From positions 1-64,000 of the forward strand of contig NZ_JACDUT010000012.1 in the NCBI RefSeq assembly GCF_013761245.1: 64,000 nt of DNA. Direction: 5' to 3'. Shown in pieces: positions 34,459-45,832 of the stretch. The first letter of the stretch is position 1. Every line of letters begins with the position of its first letter. Origin of the DNA: Thermaerobacillus caldiproteolyticus (lineage in GTDB: Bacteria > Bacillota > Bacilli > Bacillales > Anoxybacillaceae). The notes below the pieces were generated by a model, which was not told the DNA's origin, did not search any database, and saw nothing but the letters and a program-made list of their open reading frames with translations. Made by a program: the position numbers and the translations under genes.

Positions 34459-34492
34459 AGAAGGGCTGGTTGTACGTTGAACAAGCCCTTCT
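34459..34492. terminator. Terminator downstream of oppA
   Basis: AGAAGGGCT (34459-34467) pairs with AGCCCTTCT (34484-34492), with further partial pairing inside. T-rich runs lie on both outer sides. It ends the opp operon on the minus strand. Confidence 0.7.
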
Positions 34493-34505
34493 TGTTTTTT
34501 ATTTG

Positions 34506-36299
34506 TTATTCTACTTCTGGTGTTTCTGATGTTACTCCAACATCTTTCCATTTCCAATTGAATTGGTAAACATCAGCCGAATAGTTTTTCACACGATTGT
34601 TCACCGCATAAATAATAGAGCGGTATAACGTTGGAATGACCGGTACTTCTTCGTTCATTAATTCTTGCCATTGATTGTAAATCTCTTTACGATATTCAGT
34701 GTCAAATGCTTGTTCAGAATGGCCTTTTTCTAATAATTCATCATTTTTATCATTCACCCAACGTGAATAGTTAAACATCACATCCCGGCCATATAATCCA
34801 TATGGGTCGACATCTGTACCAGTGTACCACGCTGCTGCGAACACATCGACTTTCGGATCGTCTTTTTCCACCATATCGTAGAACGAGTTAAACTCAGCTA
34901 AACGACCATCGACAAGCTGCACATCTAAGCCAACATCTTTCCAGCATTGTATATAAAACTTCGCTAGCGGCTCGGCAATGTCTCCTCCACTCATTGAAAG
35001 GAAATTAATTGTAAATTTTTTACCATTTGGATCTTCGCGAAGCCCGTCTCCGTCTTTATCTTTATACCCTGCCTCATCTAACAGCTTTTTCGCTTTTTCA
35101 GGATTATAAGAATATCCTTTTGCCGTTTTATCATAATATCCCGGGAATGACGGTGGAATTAGTGTTGTAGCTGGGAAGCGTAAGCCATGATATAGCTTAT
35201 CTGCGACAGCTTGGTTGTCAATTGCATACGCCATTGCTTGACGAAGCTTTTTATTTTGGAATTTTGGATTATCCATGACATTTTCTTGTTTCTTCGCATC
35301 CCAATGACCGAGTTTAAATCCGATATAGTTATACGCTAAATCAATTGCACCGATAAATTGAATATTTTTTGTCCCTTTCGCATTTACATATTGATCAGTT
35401 GGAAATTCAGCAATATCAATTTCGCCTTTTTTCAATGACTGAAGCACTACTTTTGGACTAACCACTTTTACAATAACGCCTTTTAAATTCGGTTTTCCCT
35501 CCCAATAATCGTCATTGCGCACGAATTCTACGGATTCCCCTGGGACAATCTTTTTAATTTTAAATGGGCCGAACCCGATTGGGTTTTTTCTAATTTTATC
35601 GGATTGCGCCAGTTGTTTAATCGGAATATCTTTTAAGTAATGCTTTGGCAGCGGAGAAGTCCAAATTCCTGTTAGCACTGATGGATTCGCATGTTTCCAT
35701 GTAATGGATAGCGTTTTGTCATCAATGACTTTAATGCCGGAAATTTTATTTGTTTTTCCGCTATGATATTCTTCCATACCGACGATATCTTGGATAAGTG
35801 CATCGCCGTAGCGGACACCTGTGTAATCCTTATTGCCGATGACTAAATAAGCATATTCTAAATCTTCAGCTTTTACAGGCTCTCCATCATGCCAGTTGAC
35901 ATTATCTTTAATTTTAATCGTGATTGTTTTTTTGTCATTCGAAAGCTCATACGTAGCCGCTCCATCGTTAGTAATTTCGTAATTTTCATTCATTCGAAGT
36001 AGCGGTTCATCGAAAAACTGTAGCACTTCAGCATCCGGCTGTCCTTCATAAAATGCACGACTGAGAGTTCCTTCGAACGGAGTATCGTACACCAATCCGT
36101 ATGTAAGAACTCCGTCTACTAGTTTTCCATCATTTTTGACGGCTATCGGGAATTTACTAATATCTTCCTTTTGAGAGGTTTGCTTGTTTTGGTTTGGCTC
36201 CTTGTTGCTGCTCGTAGAACTAGAATTGCTGCACGCCGATAACAATAGGATGATACCGGCTAAAACACTGAAAAACTTCCAATGCCATTTTCTCCTCAA
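34506..36299 (-). CDS. oppA: Oligopeptide ABC transporter substrate-binding lipoprotein
   Basis: A 597-residue SBP_bac_5 family protein. The N-terminus has a lipoprotein signal with lipobox LLSAC (Cys about 22) and a Ser/Asn-rich linker, then a bilobed binding fold with NVNWHDGEPVKAEDLEYAY and RQAMAYAIDNQAV motifs. It captures peptides outside the membrane and delivers them to OppBC. A TTG start follows GGGGGAAGAG. It is the last gene of the operon, 20 bp after oppC, so the binding protein sits at the 3' end. Ligand specificity (oligopeptide, dipeptide or other) cannot be told. Confidence 0.9.
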   Translation of the reverse strand: MRRKWHWKFFSVLAGIILLLSACSNSSSTSSNKEPNQNKQTSQKEDISKFPIAVKNDGKLVDGVLTYGLVYDTPFEGTLSRAFYEGQPDAEVLQFFDEPLLRMNENYEITNDGAATYELSNDKKTITIKIKDNVNWHDGEPVKAEDLEYAYLVIGNKDYTGVRYGDALIQDIVGMEEYHSGKTNKISGIKVIDDKTLSITWKHANPSVLTGIWTSPLPKHYLKDIPIKQLAQSDKIRKNPIGFGPFKIKKIVPGESVEFVRNDDYWEGKPNLKGVIVKVVSPKVVLQSLKKGEIDIAEFPTDQYVNAKGTKNIQFIGAIDLAYNYIGFKLGHWDAKKQENVMDNPKFQNKKLRQAMAYAIDNQAVADKLYHGLRFPATTLIPPSFPGYYDKTAKGYSYNPEKAKKLLDEAGYKDKDGDGLREDPNGKKFTINFLSMSGGDIAEPLAKFYIQCWKDVGLDVQLVDGRLAEFNSFYDMVEKDDPKVDVFAAAWYTGTDVDPYGLYGRDVMFNYSRWVNDKNDELLEKGHSEQAFDTEYRKEIYNQWQELMNEEVPVIPTLYRSIIYAVNNRVKNYSADVYQFNWKWKDVGVTSETPEVE

Positions 36300-36319
36300 T
36301 TTCTCTTCCCCCTTTTTAG

Positions 36320-37228
36320 TTAGCCTAATCTTTGTCTTGCATCAGCCGCGCGTTTAAGTGCTTGGCCGATAAAATTTATACACAACATCATTACTAAAAT
36401 GAGCAATGATGCAGGTAACCATACCCACCATTTATTTTGCAAAACATCGGGATTCATGGCATAACTGACTAAAGTGCCAAGGCTTGGTGTACTTTCCGGC
36501 AATCCAAACCCTAAATAACTTAGCCCTGACTCAATTCCAATATTTCCAGCGAGATTTAATGTTAAGTTAACAATAATAATTGAACTTAAGTTCGGTAAAA
36601 TCTCTCGAACAATAATCTTCCAGTCGGGTGTGCCGAGCGTTTTTGATGCACTTACATAATCCAGTTCTCGCTCCGCCAACGTTTTCGCCCGAATAAGTCG
36701 TGCTTTTCCCGTCCATAAAAAAGCACTCATAATGAGAATAAACGTAAACACATTATATTTCGGTACAATTGCCACAAACACAATGACTAGCATTAAAAAT
36801 GGCAACACAAGAATAAAGTCAATAATACGCATGATAATATTATCGACAACGCCTCCGAAATAACCAGCGATAAGACCAACGGTAAGACCGATGAATCCGG
36901 TGATGAGCGTAATCGCTAAACCGATCGTAAAAGAGTTTCTGGCGCCGATAATGAGCTGCCCAAAAATGTCCCTTCCACCGTAATCCGTGCCTAACCAATG
37001 TTCTGAAGAAGGCGGAGCATAAATGGATAGCAAATCTACCTTTACAATTTCTTCTTTATCTAAAATGAGAGAAGATCCATAAACAATCAGAAGAATGATC
37101 GAAAGTAGAATGAGAGAACCGAGCGCTAATTTGTCCCTCACTAATTCACGCCACATAATGGAGAAACTAGAAGGACTTTTTTCCGTTTGTACTTCGACTT
37201 GTTGCGGGCCACCTAGTTCAGCTTTCAT
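36320..37228 (-). CDS. oppC: Oligopeptide ABC transporter permease OppC
   Basis: A 302-residue permease of the OppC/DppC type: a cytosolic N-terminal OppC_N segment, one membrane helix (SLILLSIILLIVYGSSLIL), the HWLGTDYGGRDIFGQLIIGAR loop, and five further helices with the EAA-type motif LGTPDWKIIVREILPN. I prefer the ATG at 37228 over the frame start at 37258 because GGAGGAGG sits seven bases upstream. It pairs with OppB to form the membrane channel. Confidence 0.92.
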   Translation of the reverse strand: MKAELGGPQQVEVQTEKSPSSFSIMWRELVRDKLALGSLILLSIILLIVYGSSLILDKEEIVKVDLLSIYAPPSSEHWLGTDYGGRDIFGQLIIGARNSFTIGLAITLITGFIGLTVGLIAGYFGGVVDNIIMRIIDFILVLPFLMLVIVFVAIVPKYNVFTFILIMSAFLWTGKARLIRAKTLAERELDYVSASKTLGTPDWKIIVREILPNLSSIIIVNLTLNLAGNIGIESGLSYLGFGLPESTPSLGTLVSYAMNPDVLQNKWWVWLPASLLILVMMLCINFIGQALKRAADARQRLG

Positions 37229-37250
37229 CGTTAGGTCCTCCTCCATAATA

Positions 37251-38219
37251 TTACTCAATTCGTATGCGCGGATCGACAGCGCTTAAAATAATATCTGATA
37301 ATAATGTGCCTAATAGCGTTGCAAGACCTGAGATCATCACAAGCGCGGTGATGACACTATAATCACGTTGCATAATCGATTGAAGGAACAATTGTCCGAT
37401 CCCCGGATAACTAAAGATTGACTCCAAAAATATCGATCCACCAATTAAACCAGTAATTTCATAGCCTAAGAAAGCAGCAATTGGTAAAAATGAATTGCGT
37501 AAAATGTGACGTGAATAAATACGTGATTCCGGAACTCCTTTGGCTCGTGCGGTCTTTACAAAATCTTTGATTTTTGTGTCGATGATTTCGTTGCGTAAAT
37601 ATTGAATGGTTCCAACCGTGCTAAGTAATGCTCCTGATAACGACGGCAAAATAAGATGGTTGATTTTACTTATATAATAGTCAACTGTTCCTTTTTCTAC
37701 TTGAATGTTAACGCTCCCCCCTGTAGGGAACCAGCCGAGTATAAAGCCAAACACAAAAAGCATTAACAAAGCAAAGATAAATAATGGAGTTGCAAAACTT
37801 AAATAGCTATAACCAACGATAAGTTTATCTGCCAATGAATTCGTCCATCTTCCAGAGACAATTCCTAATGGAATAGCGATGATGTAGCTTAATATCAAAA
37901 TACATGCAGACAGCAAAAGCGTATTTCCTATTCTCTCTGAAAGTAAATCGGTGACAGGCTGCTGATGAATGTAAGATATTCCTAAATCGCCTTGCATTAA
38001 GTTTTTAATCCATCTCACATATTGAACATAAGGCGGATCGTTTAGTCCGAGCTTCTCTTTCATCTCGGCTAATGTTTGTGCATCCATTTTTGGATTGTTC
38101 GCTAATCGACCTGTCAACGCATCACCAGGCATTGCTTTTGCCAATAAAAACACGAGAATGCTCAGAAGAAATAGTTGAGGGATCATAATGACAATTCGTC
38201 GCAATATAAATTTCAACAT
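37251..38219 (-). CDS. oppB: Oligopeptide ABC transporter permease OppB
   Basis: A 322-residue permease with six membrane segments, an N-terminal MLKFILRRIVIMIPQLFLLS helix, an extracytoplasmic domain and the coupling motif RAKGVPESRIYSRHILRN. The ATG at 38219 has GAGAGGAAG upstream; the longer frame to 38249 overlaps oppF. It ends 22 bp before the preferred oppC start. Intact. Confidence 0.92.
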   Translation of the reverse strand: MLKFILRRIVIMIPQLFLLSILVFLLAKAMPGDALTGRLANNPKMDAQTLAEMKEKLGLNDPPYVQYVRWIKNLMQGDLGISYIHQQPVTDLLSERIGNTLLLSACILILSYIIAIPLGIVSGRWTNSLADKLIVGYSYLSFATPLFIFALLMLFVFGFILGWFPTGGSVNIQVEKGTVDYYISKINHLILPSLSGALLSTVGTIQYLRNEIIDTKIKDFVKTARAKGVPESRIYSRHILRNSFLPIAAFLGYEITGLIGGSIFLESIFSYPGIGQLFLQSIMQRDYSVITALVMISGLATLLGTLLSDIILSAVDPRIRIE

Positions 38220-38235
38220 TTTGTCGACTTCCTCT

Positions 38236-39162
38236 CTACGGGATTGCAACAGAGTGCGTCTCAGAAATCCGTTTTAATGGATACACTCTCCCCTCAGCGT
38301 CAAAGTACTGATGATATGAATTGTGGTATTCCTTATCGATTTCCTGCCGAAGCTTTACTTGTTCTTGGCGATGTTGTGGATTCGGATTTGGTATCGCAGA
38401 AATGAGTCTTTTTGTATAAATATGTTGTGGATCATGAAATATTTCTTCACTTGTTCCTTCTTCTACAAATTGACCGCGGTACATGATTCCGATGCGATCG
38501 CACATATGACGGATAATTCCTAGATCGTGACTGATAAAAAGATAAGTAAGCTGGAATTCTTTTTGGATCTCCTTCATAAAATTCAACACTTGCGCTTGAA
38601 CTGAAACGTCCAATGCAGAAACAGGTTCATCAGCAATAATTAACTTCGGATTTAACGTAAGAGCTCGTGCAATGCCGATGCGTTGCCGTTGTCCCCCGGA
38701 AAACTCATGAGGATACTTGTAAATGGATTCAGGATGTAGCCCAACTTTCTCAACGAAGTACTGCACTTTTCTTTTTTCCTCTTGAGGTGATAGCTTTTCA
38801 AAGTTACGGAGCGGTTCAGCAATAATATCCAACACTCGTTTTCTTGGATTTAGCGAGGAGTATGGATCTTGAAAAATCATTTGTATATCTTTTCGATAAT
38901 GGTAAAATTCTCGTCGGCTTAGTTTAGTTAAATCTTTCCCTTCTAATAAAATTTCTCCCGCTGTTGCCTTGATTAGTCCAATAATGGTTCGTCCTGTTGT
39001 TGTCTTTCCGCACCCGGATTCCCCCACCAATCCATATGTTTCTCCTTGCTCTAATTCAAAGCTAACATCGTCAACTGCTCTCACGTAATCAATTACTCTC
39101 CGAAAAAAACCGCCACGTACTGGATAGTAAACTTTTAAATGATTCACTTTAAGAAATGCCAT
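38236..39162 (-). CDS. oppF: Oligopeptide ABC transporter ATPase OppF
   Basis: A 308-residue ABC ATPase: Walker A GESGCGKTT, Q-loop MIFQDPYSSLNPR, signature LSGGQ-type FSGGQRQRIGIARAL, Walker B LIIADEPVSALD, switch His in FISHDLG. The C-terminal oligopeptide extension is present. It overlaps the end of oppD by 14 bp. With OppD it powers peptide uptake at the inner face of the membrane. Confidence 0.94.
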   Translation of the reverse strand: MAFLKVNHLKVYYPVRGGFFRRVIDYVRAVDDVSFELEQGETYGLVGESGCGKTTTGRTIIGLIKATAGEILLEGKDLTKLSRREFYHYRKDIQMIFQDPYSSLNPRKRVLDIIAEPLRNFEKLSPQEEKRKVQYFVEKVGLHPESIYKYPHEFSGGQRQRIGIARALTLNPKLIIADEPVSALDVSVQAQVLNFMKEIQKEFQLTYLFISHDLGIIRHMCDRIGIMYRGQFVEEGTSEEIFHDPQHIYTKRLISAIPNPNPQHRQEQVKLRQEIDKEYHNSYHQYFDAEGRVYPLKRISETHSVAIP

Positions 39163-40171
39163 AGTTCATGTCCCCTATGTTATCTTGTGGAAAGTAAAAA
39201 TTTTTATAACATGTACAGCGTACCCAATGCCCCGGTGCTACTTCTCGCAAAATCGGGTTCTTTTCGTGTTCGGATTCATCAATCCAGCTGATTCGTGATT
39301 TGAATCGACACCCTGTTCTAGGCAGTTTTTGCAATGATGGAACAATCCCTTGAATTACGTGAAGTTTTTCTTTTCGAGTCTGAACAGAAGGAATCGAATG
39401 CAATAATGAGCGGGTATACGGATGTAAAGGACGACTGAAAAGCGTATTGACATCGGCTAATTCAACAATTTCCCCCGCATACATTACCGCCACACGGTCT
39501 GCCATCTCGGCTACGACGCCTAAATCGTGGGTAATTAAAATGATGCCTGTCTTCATTTGTTGTTGCAGCTCTTTTAATAGCCCCATAATTTGTGCCTGAA
39601 TAGTAACATCTAAAGCTGTTGTAGGCTCGTCTGCTATAATCAGAGACGGCTCACAAGCAATCGCAATGGCAATGACGATTCGCTGTCTCATTCCTCCTGA
39701 AAGTTCATGCGGATAACGGTCATACGTTTTTTCTGGATTTGGGATACCTACCCGCTTTAATAACTCCAGTGTACGTTGTCTTTTTGCTGATGAAGACAGT
39801 TTTGTATGATAATCCATGCTTTCCTCAATTTGCCGTCCTACTGACATTAAAGGATTTAGAGCTGTAAGAGGATCTTGAAAAATCATTCCGATATCTTTTC
39901 CACGGATTTGATTGAGCTGCGGTACAGATAACGGCAAAAGGTTTTTTCCTTTGAAAGCAATTGTCCCCTCTAATTTCGTTCTTTCAAGTGGATGTAACCC
40001 CATAATGGAAAGGGCTAATGCACTCTTTCCGCATCCCGATTCACCGACAATCGCCACCACTTCATTTTCATTTACCGTTAAAGAGACTCCATCGACAGCC
40101 GCATAGTATTCGTCATGAATGCGGAAAGAAACTCGCAAATTTTCAATTTGTAAAATCGGTTGTTTCGACAA
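39149..40171 (-). CDS. oppD: Oligopeptide ABC transporter ATPase OppD
   Basis: A 340-residue ABC ATPase with Walker A GESGCGKSAL, signature LSGGMRQRIVIAIAI, Walker B LIIADEPTTALD and a C-terminal oligo_HPY domain. Cysteines near the end (GCRFKSR and VRCTCYKNF) may hold the Fe-S site some OppD proteins carry. I start at a TTG (40171), since GAGAGGGGGG lies just upstream; the ATG at 40201 has no ribosome site. First gene of the D-F-B-C-A operon. Confidence 0.92.
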   Translation of the reverse strand: MSKQPILQIENLRVSFRIHDEYYAAVDGVSLTVNENEVVAIVGESGCGKSALALSIMGLHPLERTKLEGTIAFKGKNLLPLSVPQLNQIRGKDIGMIFQDPLTALNPLMSVGRQIEESMDYHTKLSSSAKRQRTLELLKRVGIPNPEKTYDRYPHELSGGMRQRIVIAIAIACEPSLIIADEPTTALDVTIQAQIMGLLKELQQQMKTGIILITHDLGVVAEMADRVAVMYAGEIVELADVNTLFSRPLHPYTRSLLHSIPSVQTRKEKLHVIQGIVPSLQKLPRTGCRFKSRISWIDESEHEKNPILREVAPGHWVRCTCYKNFYFPQDNIGDMNYGIS

Positions 40172-40729
40172 AGTAACCCCCCTCTCTTGTATAAAAATCA
40201 ATTTTATTCAAAATATTAAAATCATTCCATTCTTATACAAATATATTATTATGTTATTTTCTAAATTTCAATAATTTTTAATATTTTTAGTCAACCAAAA
40301 AATTTTTATATATTCATTTTTCAGTCATAGGTGTCGTTTTATCTTTATTGGAATCTTTCTAAAATCTTATTGATTATTTAAAACATAGTTCTTTTTTATA
40401 TTTAAATTTCTTTAATGGGCATTTTATCCCGCTCTTACTCTGTCGGCTGAAATATCGTTATTTGGTTCATCCAATTTATGTAGCGATTTGTTAAACCAAT
40501 ATTAGACCGTTCATCTAAAGCTGGATCTACTATACATTTAATTACTTATTTAGAAAATATATCAACGAAAGCATTTTTACATACTTTATGGAATACTCTT
40601 TATCGATTTGAAATTATTCGCTATTATTCTATTTTTTTCGACAAAAACCATACGAATAATGATAATATAGTAGTGCACATGAATTTTATAGCGGTTGTAT
40701 ATTCTTTACGCGATTGGGGTTGCTTTTGA
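40172..40729. other. AT-rich divergent promoter region
   Basis: About 560 bp between oppD (leftward) and the GGDEF-EAL gene (rightward). Very AT-rich, no ORF with a ribosome site and no hairpin strong enough to report. It should contain promoters for both neighbours. Confidence 0.5.
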
Positions 40730-43282
40730 ATGCATATGAATCAATCGGGAACGTCCTATATGCCTTTTTATTTTCTCATGCCTGCTATGCAATTGATTGT
40801 AGACGAAGACGGTTATATATTGGATACAAATGAGTTCACTGCTCATGTTCTCGGTTATACGAGAGAGGAATTAATCGGCATGCCTGTTTTCGCTATCGCA
40901 CATGAAGATGACCACCGGCTTGTAAAGCAACAGCTCCAATTTATTATTCATCATGAAAAGAATATCGTTCATTCACTAGAACTTCGAAAAGTAAAAAAGA
41001 ATGGAGAAGTTTTATTTGTTCAAGAACATATTCGTCGCATTCAAACAGAACAAGGAATGAATATTCTGCTCATTTCTTGTCATAATATTTCCTCGGAAAA
41101 ACGCGCAAAGCAATTATTAACAGGTCAAAAGAAAATTTTAGAATTAATCGCAAAAGAGACACCCGTCTCTGACGTTTTAATGGAGCTCGTTCATACGATG
41201 GAAGATATTCTTCCGAATATTGTCTGTTCGATTTTGCTAGTGGATGAGGAACATCAGCGGTTATATCACGGAGCTGCTTCTCGTTTGCCAAATGATTTTA
41301 TTGAAGCGATTAACGGTTTAGAGATTGCCCCTAACGCCGGTTCATGTGGAACGGCTGCGTACCGGCAGGAAATGGTCATCGTTACTGACATCCAGCATGA
41401 TCCTCTTTGGAAACCATTTAAACAGTTTGTCTTACCGCATGGATTGCGTGCCTGCTGGTCGGTTCCGATTTTTTCCTCAAAGAAAAAAGTGCTTGGAACA
41501 TTTGCTATGTATCATTATGAGCCTTGCGCACCGCAAGAAGACGATATCGACATCATTTACACCTTTTCCTCACTAGCAGGATTGGCCATTGAACATGGGC
41601 AAATGAAAGGGCAATTACAAGAAAGTCACCAGCGTTATAAATCATTATTTGAATACAATCAAGATGCGGTGTTTTCGTTAAGGATGGACGGAACATTTTT
41701 CTCCGCTAACAAGGCAGCTTCGATAATTTCGGGATATAGCCATGAAGAATTATTATCGATGTCAATGCATGATTTAGTCATATCCGATGATGTATCCAAA
41801 ACCGTGAAAGCGTTTATACAAACAGCAAAAGGGAAATCGCAGCACGCTGATGTCCGTATTCGACATAAATCAGGAAAAATTTTATATTTAAGTGTTACTT
41901 TTGTCCCGATTTTTGTCAATCAAAAAATTGTTGGTGTCTCGGGAATTGCTAAAGATATCACAGAGCGTGTCGAACAAAACAAGCGCATTCGGCAAATGGC
42001 ATATTACGATTCCTTAACCGGTCTTCCAAACCTCCACTTGTTTCGCGAACTCGCTTCACAGTCTCTTGAAGAAGCAAAGCAATCTGGAAAAATCGGGGCG
42101 ATTTTCTACATCGATTTAGATGGCTTTAAATATATTAATGATTCGCTCGGACATAGTATAGGAGATGTTATATTACAAAAGGTGGCTGAACGGTTGCAGC
42201 AGACTGCTAAAACAAAAGGAGTTGCAGCCCGTATGAGCGGAGATGAGTTTATAATCATGCTCCCAAATATCGGTCACCAGCAAGAAGCGATTGCAATAGC
42301 AGAACAAATATTACAACTACTTAAGGAACCGATTCATGTCGATGAACTCGAATTGTGTCTTACTGGCAGTATCGGTATCGCCTTTTATCCACGAGACGGT
42401 ATGGAAGTGGAAACACTAATGAGATATGCTGATATGGCTATGTACGAAGTCAAGAGGAAAGGAAAAAACAGTTACTATATATATGATGAAGAAAAAGGCG
42501 CGAATTTATTCTTATTAAACGATTTGCATAATGCGATAAAAAAAGAGGAGCTCACCGTTTATTACCAGCCCGTCATCGATGTGCAAACAAAAGATATTGT
42601 CGCAATGGAAACGCTCATTCGTTGGCAACATCCTATTTATGGGATAGTGCCACCAAATCAATTTATTCCGCTGGCAGAGGAAACAGGTCTCATCGTTCCG
42701 ATTGGAGAATGGATTGTAAAAAAAGCATGTCGACAACATGAACAGTGGCGGAAAAACGGGCTAAAACCGATTCGAATCGCTGTGAACGTCTCCGTGAAAG
42801 AGCTGCAAGACCGACATTTCGCGAAACGAATTGAAGCGATTTTAACAGAAACGAACACACTTCCAGAATGGCTAGAATTAGAAATCACAGAAAGCATTAT
42901 GGTTTACAACGAGGCGACCATTTCAGACAATTTACGCCGAATGAAAGAGCTTGGGGTGCGGATTTCGATTGACGATTTTGGAACAGGATATTCATCGCTT
43001 GCTTACTTAAAACGTCTCGATGTCGATACGGTGAAAATTGATCAATCGTTTATTTCGGATTGTCCTCATTCTTATTATGGCAGCGTTATTACGAACACAA
43101 TTATTTCTCTGGCGCACCATTTGCATATGAACGTCATTGCGGAAGGAGTCGAACAGTTTGAGCAGCTCCTTTATTTACAAGAAAAAGGGTGCCAAGAGGC
43201 GCAAGGATATTTTCTTAGCCCGCCCTTATCGAGTGACGAAGCAACTCGGTTACTACAGAAAGGGATGTGTCACCTTCAGTAA
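40730..43282 (+). CDS. PAS-GAF-PAS-GGDEF-EAL cyclic-di-GMP signalling protein
   Basis: An 850-residue cytosolic protein. Domains in order: PAS (about 20-130), GAF (about 150-295), PAS with PAC (about 305-420), GGDEF (about 425-590) and EAL (about 600-850). The GGDEF signature is Ser-Gly-Asp-Glu-Phe (503-507), which may reduce or alter cyclase activity. The EAL signature is Glu-Thr-Leu (627-629); Glu627 and the DDFGTGYSS loop are kept, so phosphodiesterase activity is likely. It probably senses a small molecule, redox or light signal and adjusts c-di-GMP. No membrane segment is seen. The ATG lacks a strong ribosome site. A terminator follows. Confidence 0.92.
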   Translation: MHMNQSGTSYMPFYFLMPAMQLIVDEDGYILDTNEFTAHVLGYTREELIGMPVFAIAHEDDHRLVKQQLQFIIHHEKNIVHSLELRKVKKNGEVLFVQEHIRRIQTEQGMNILLISCHNISSEKRAKQLLTGQKKILELIAKETPVSDVLMELVHTMEDILPNIVCSILLVDEEHQRLYHGAASRLPNDFIEAINGLEIAPNAGSCGTAAYRQEMVIVTDIQHDPLWKPFKQFVLPHGLRACWSVPIFSSKKKVLGTFAMYHYEPCAPQEDDIDIIYTFSSLAGLAIEHGQMKGQLQESHQRYKSLFEYNQDAVFSLRMDGTFFSANKAASIISGYSHEELLSMSMHDLVISDDVSKTVKAFIQTAKGKSQHADVRIRHKSGKILYLSVTFVPIFVNQKIVGVSGIAKDITERVEQNKRIRQMAYYDSLTGLPNLHLFRELASQSLEEAKQSGKIGAIFYIDLDGFKYINDSLGHSIGDVILQKVAERLQQTAKTKGVAARMSGDEFIIMLPNIGHQQEAIAIAEQILQLLKEPIHVDELELCLTGSIGIAFYPRDGMEVETLMRYADMAMYEVKRKGKNSYYIYDEEKGANLFLLNDLHNAIKKEELTVYYQPVIDVQTKDIVAMETLIRWQHPIYGIVPPNQFIPLAEETGLIVPIGEWIVKKACRQHEQWRKNGLKPIRIAVNVSVKELQDRHFAKRIEAILTETNTLPEWLELEITESIMVYNEATISDNLRRMKELGVRISIDDFGTGYSSLAYLKRLDVDTVKIDQSFISDCPHSYYGSVITNTIISLAHHLHMNVIAEGVEQFEQLLYLQEKGCQEAQGYFLSPPLSSDEATRLLQKGMCHLQ

Positions 43283-43284
43283 CT

Positions 43285-43317
43285 ACAAAAGAGGTGTCAA
43301 GTCAACACCTCTTTTGT
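43285..43317. terminator. Bidirectional terminator between the GGDEF-EAL gene and glpK
   Basis: A 13-bp perfect stem (43285-43297 with 43305-43317), 7-nt loop, followed by TTTTTTGATT on the plus strand and preceded by an A-containing stretch for the minus strand. Confidence 0.8.
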
Positions 43318-43324
43318 TTTTTGA

Positions 43325-44830
<1,506 letters not shown>

Positions 44831-44836
44831 TTATAT

Positions 44837-45664
44837 TTACATTAAAGCATTTTTTGTCTGTTGATAGGTAGTCGTTTTTGTCTGTTGAACAAAAGTAATC
44901 GCTAACACGACGATGATTGCGATAAGCACATACCAAAACGCCGCTGTGACTTTTCCTACGAATACAGCTTTGTAAAATAATCCGCCAAATGAGCCGCCTA
45001 AGGCCGGTCCAAGAACAGGAATCCATGCATATTGCCAATTGGATGAACCTTTTCCGGGAATCGGAAGGAAAAAATGAGCAATGCGTGGACCTAAATCGCG
45101 TGCTGGGTTAATGGCATAGCCTGTTGTTCCTCCAAGTGATAAGCCGATGCTGACAATAAGAAACCCAACAATGAACGGATTTAAGCCATCAGTGAATTTG
45201 TTGGCGCCAATCGCTAAAATGCCAACGACTAATACAAATGTGCCAATCATTTCGCTCAGCAAATTCGCAAAACGATTGGGAATTGCCGGGCCTGTCGCAA
45301 ATACACCTAATTTCACGCCCGGGTCATCTGTTTCTTTCCAATGAGGCAAGTAATGAAGAAAGACAACTGTCGCACCGATAATCGCACCAAGCAGTTGCGC
45401 GACAATATACGCAGGGACATCCGCCCACGGAAAATCGCCGTTGAATGCTAACGCGAGAGTTACAGCCGGATTGAGATGTGCCCCGCTAAATTGTCCCACG
45501 GCATAAACTGCTACGGCTACAGCTAGCCCCCATCCCATCGTAATGACGATCCATCCAGAGTTTTGCGCAAACGATTTTTTTAAGTTCACTCCAGCGCAAA
45601 CTCCTCCACCTAAAATGATCAGTAAAGCGGTGCCGACAAGTTCGGCCATAAATGCCGACATCAT
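44837..45664 (-). CDS. glpF: Glycerol uptake facilitator (aquaglyceroporin)
   Basis: A 275-residue six-helix channel of the MIP family with both NPA boxes: GAHLNPAVTLA and YAINPARDLGPR. It lets glycerol diffuse into the cell, where GlpK traps it. I start at the double ATG at 45664, preceded by AAAGGGGGAATG; the frame upstream runs into the leader terminator and is not coding. Confidence 0.96.
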   Translation of the reverse strand: MMSAFMAELVGTALLIILGGGVCAGVNLKKSFAQNSGWIVITMGWGLAVAVAVYAVGQFSGAHLNPAVTLALAFNGDFPWADVPAYIVAQLLGAIIGATVVFLHYLPHWKETDDPGVKLGVFATGPAIPNRFANLLSEMIGTFVLVVGILAIGANKFTDGLNPFIVGFLIVSIGLSLGGTTGYAINPARDLGPRIAHFFLPIPGKGSSNWQYAWIPVLGPALGGSFGGLFYKAVFVGKVTAAFWYVLIAIIVVLAITFVQQTKTTTYQQTKNALM

Positions 45665-45687
45665 CCATTCCCCCTTTGCTTTTTGGA

Positions 45688-45761
45688 TGTGGCGGAAAAG
45701 ATAAAAACCCACACATCTCCTCTTGATGAGGAACATGTGTGGGTCTCCGAATTCTCCGCCA
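45688..45761 (-). promoter_or_regulatory. glpFK leader terminator, likely GlpP antitermination target
   Basis: The leader contains an intrinsic terminator: ACCCACACAT pairs with ATGTGTGGGT (45706-45743 overall), then TTTTTA on the minus strand. A wider stem, GTGGCGGA (45688-45695) with TCCGCCAC (45754-45761), encloses it. In Bacillus, GlpP with glycerol-3-phosphate binds such a leader and permits read-through into glpF. Confidence 0.85.
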
Positions 45762-45781
45762 CAGTTATTAACTTAGTTATA

Positions 45782-45810
45782 AGATTAATAGAAAATGTAA
45801 GCGTTGTCAA
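45782..45810 (-). promoter_or_regulatory. glpFK sigma-A promoter overlapped by a CcpA (cre) site
   Basis: On the minus strand TTGACA (45805-45810) and TAATCT (45782-45787) are 17 bp apart. The sequence TGACAACGCTTACA (45796-45809) matches the cre consensus at all but one position and covers the -35, so CcpA would block transcription when preferred sugars are present. Confidence 0.8.
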
Positions 45811-45832
45811 TGTTTTTTTCTGAAATTTTTCT

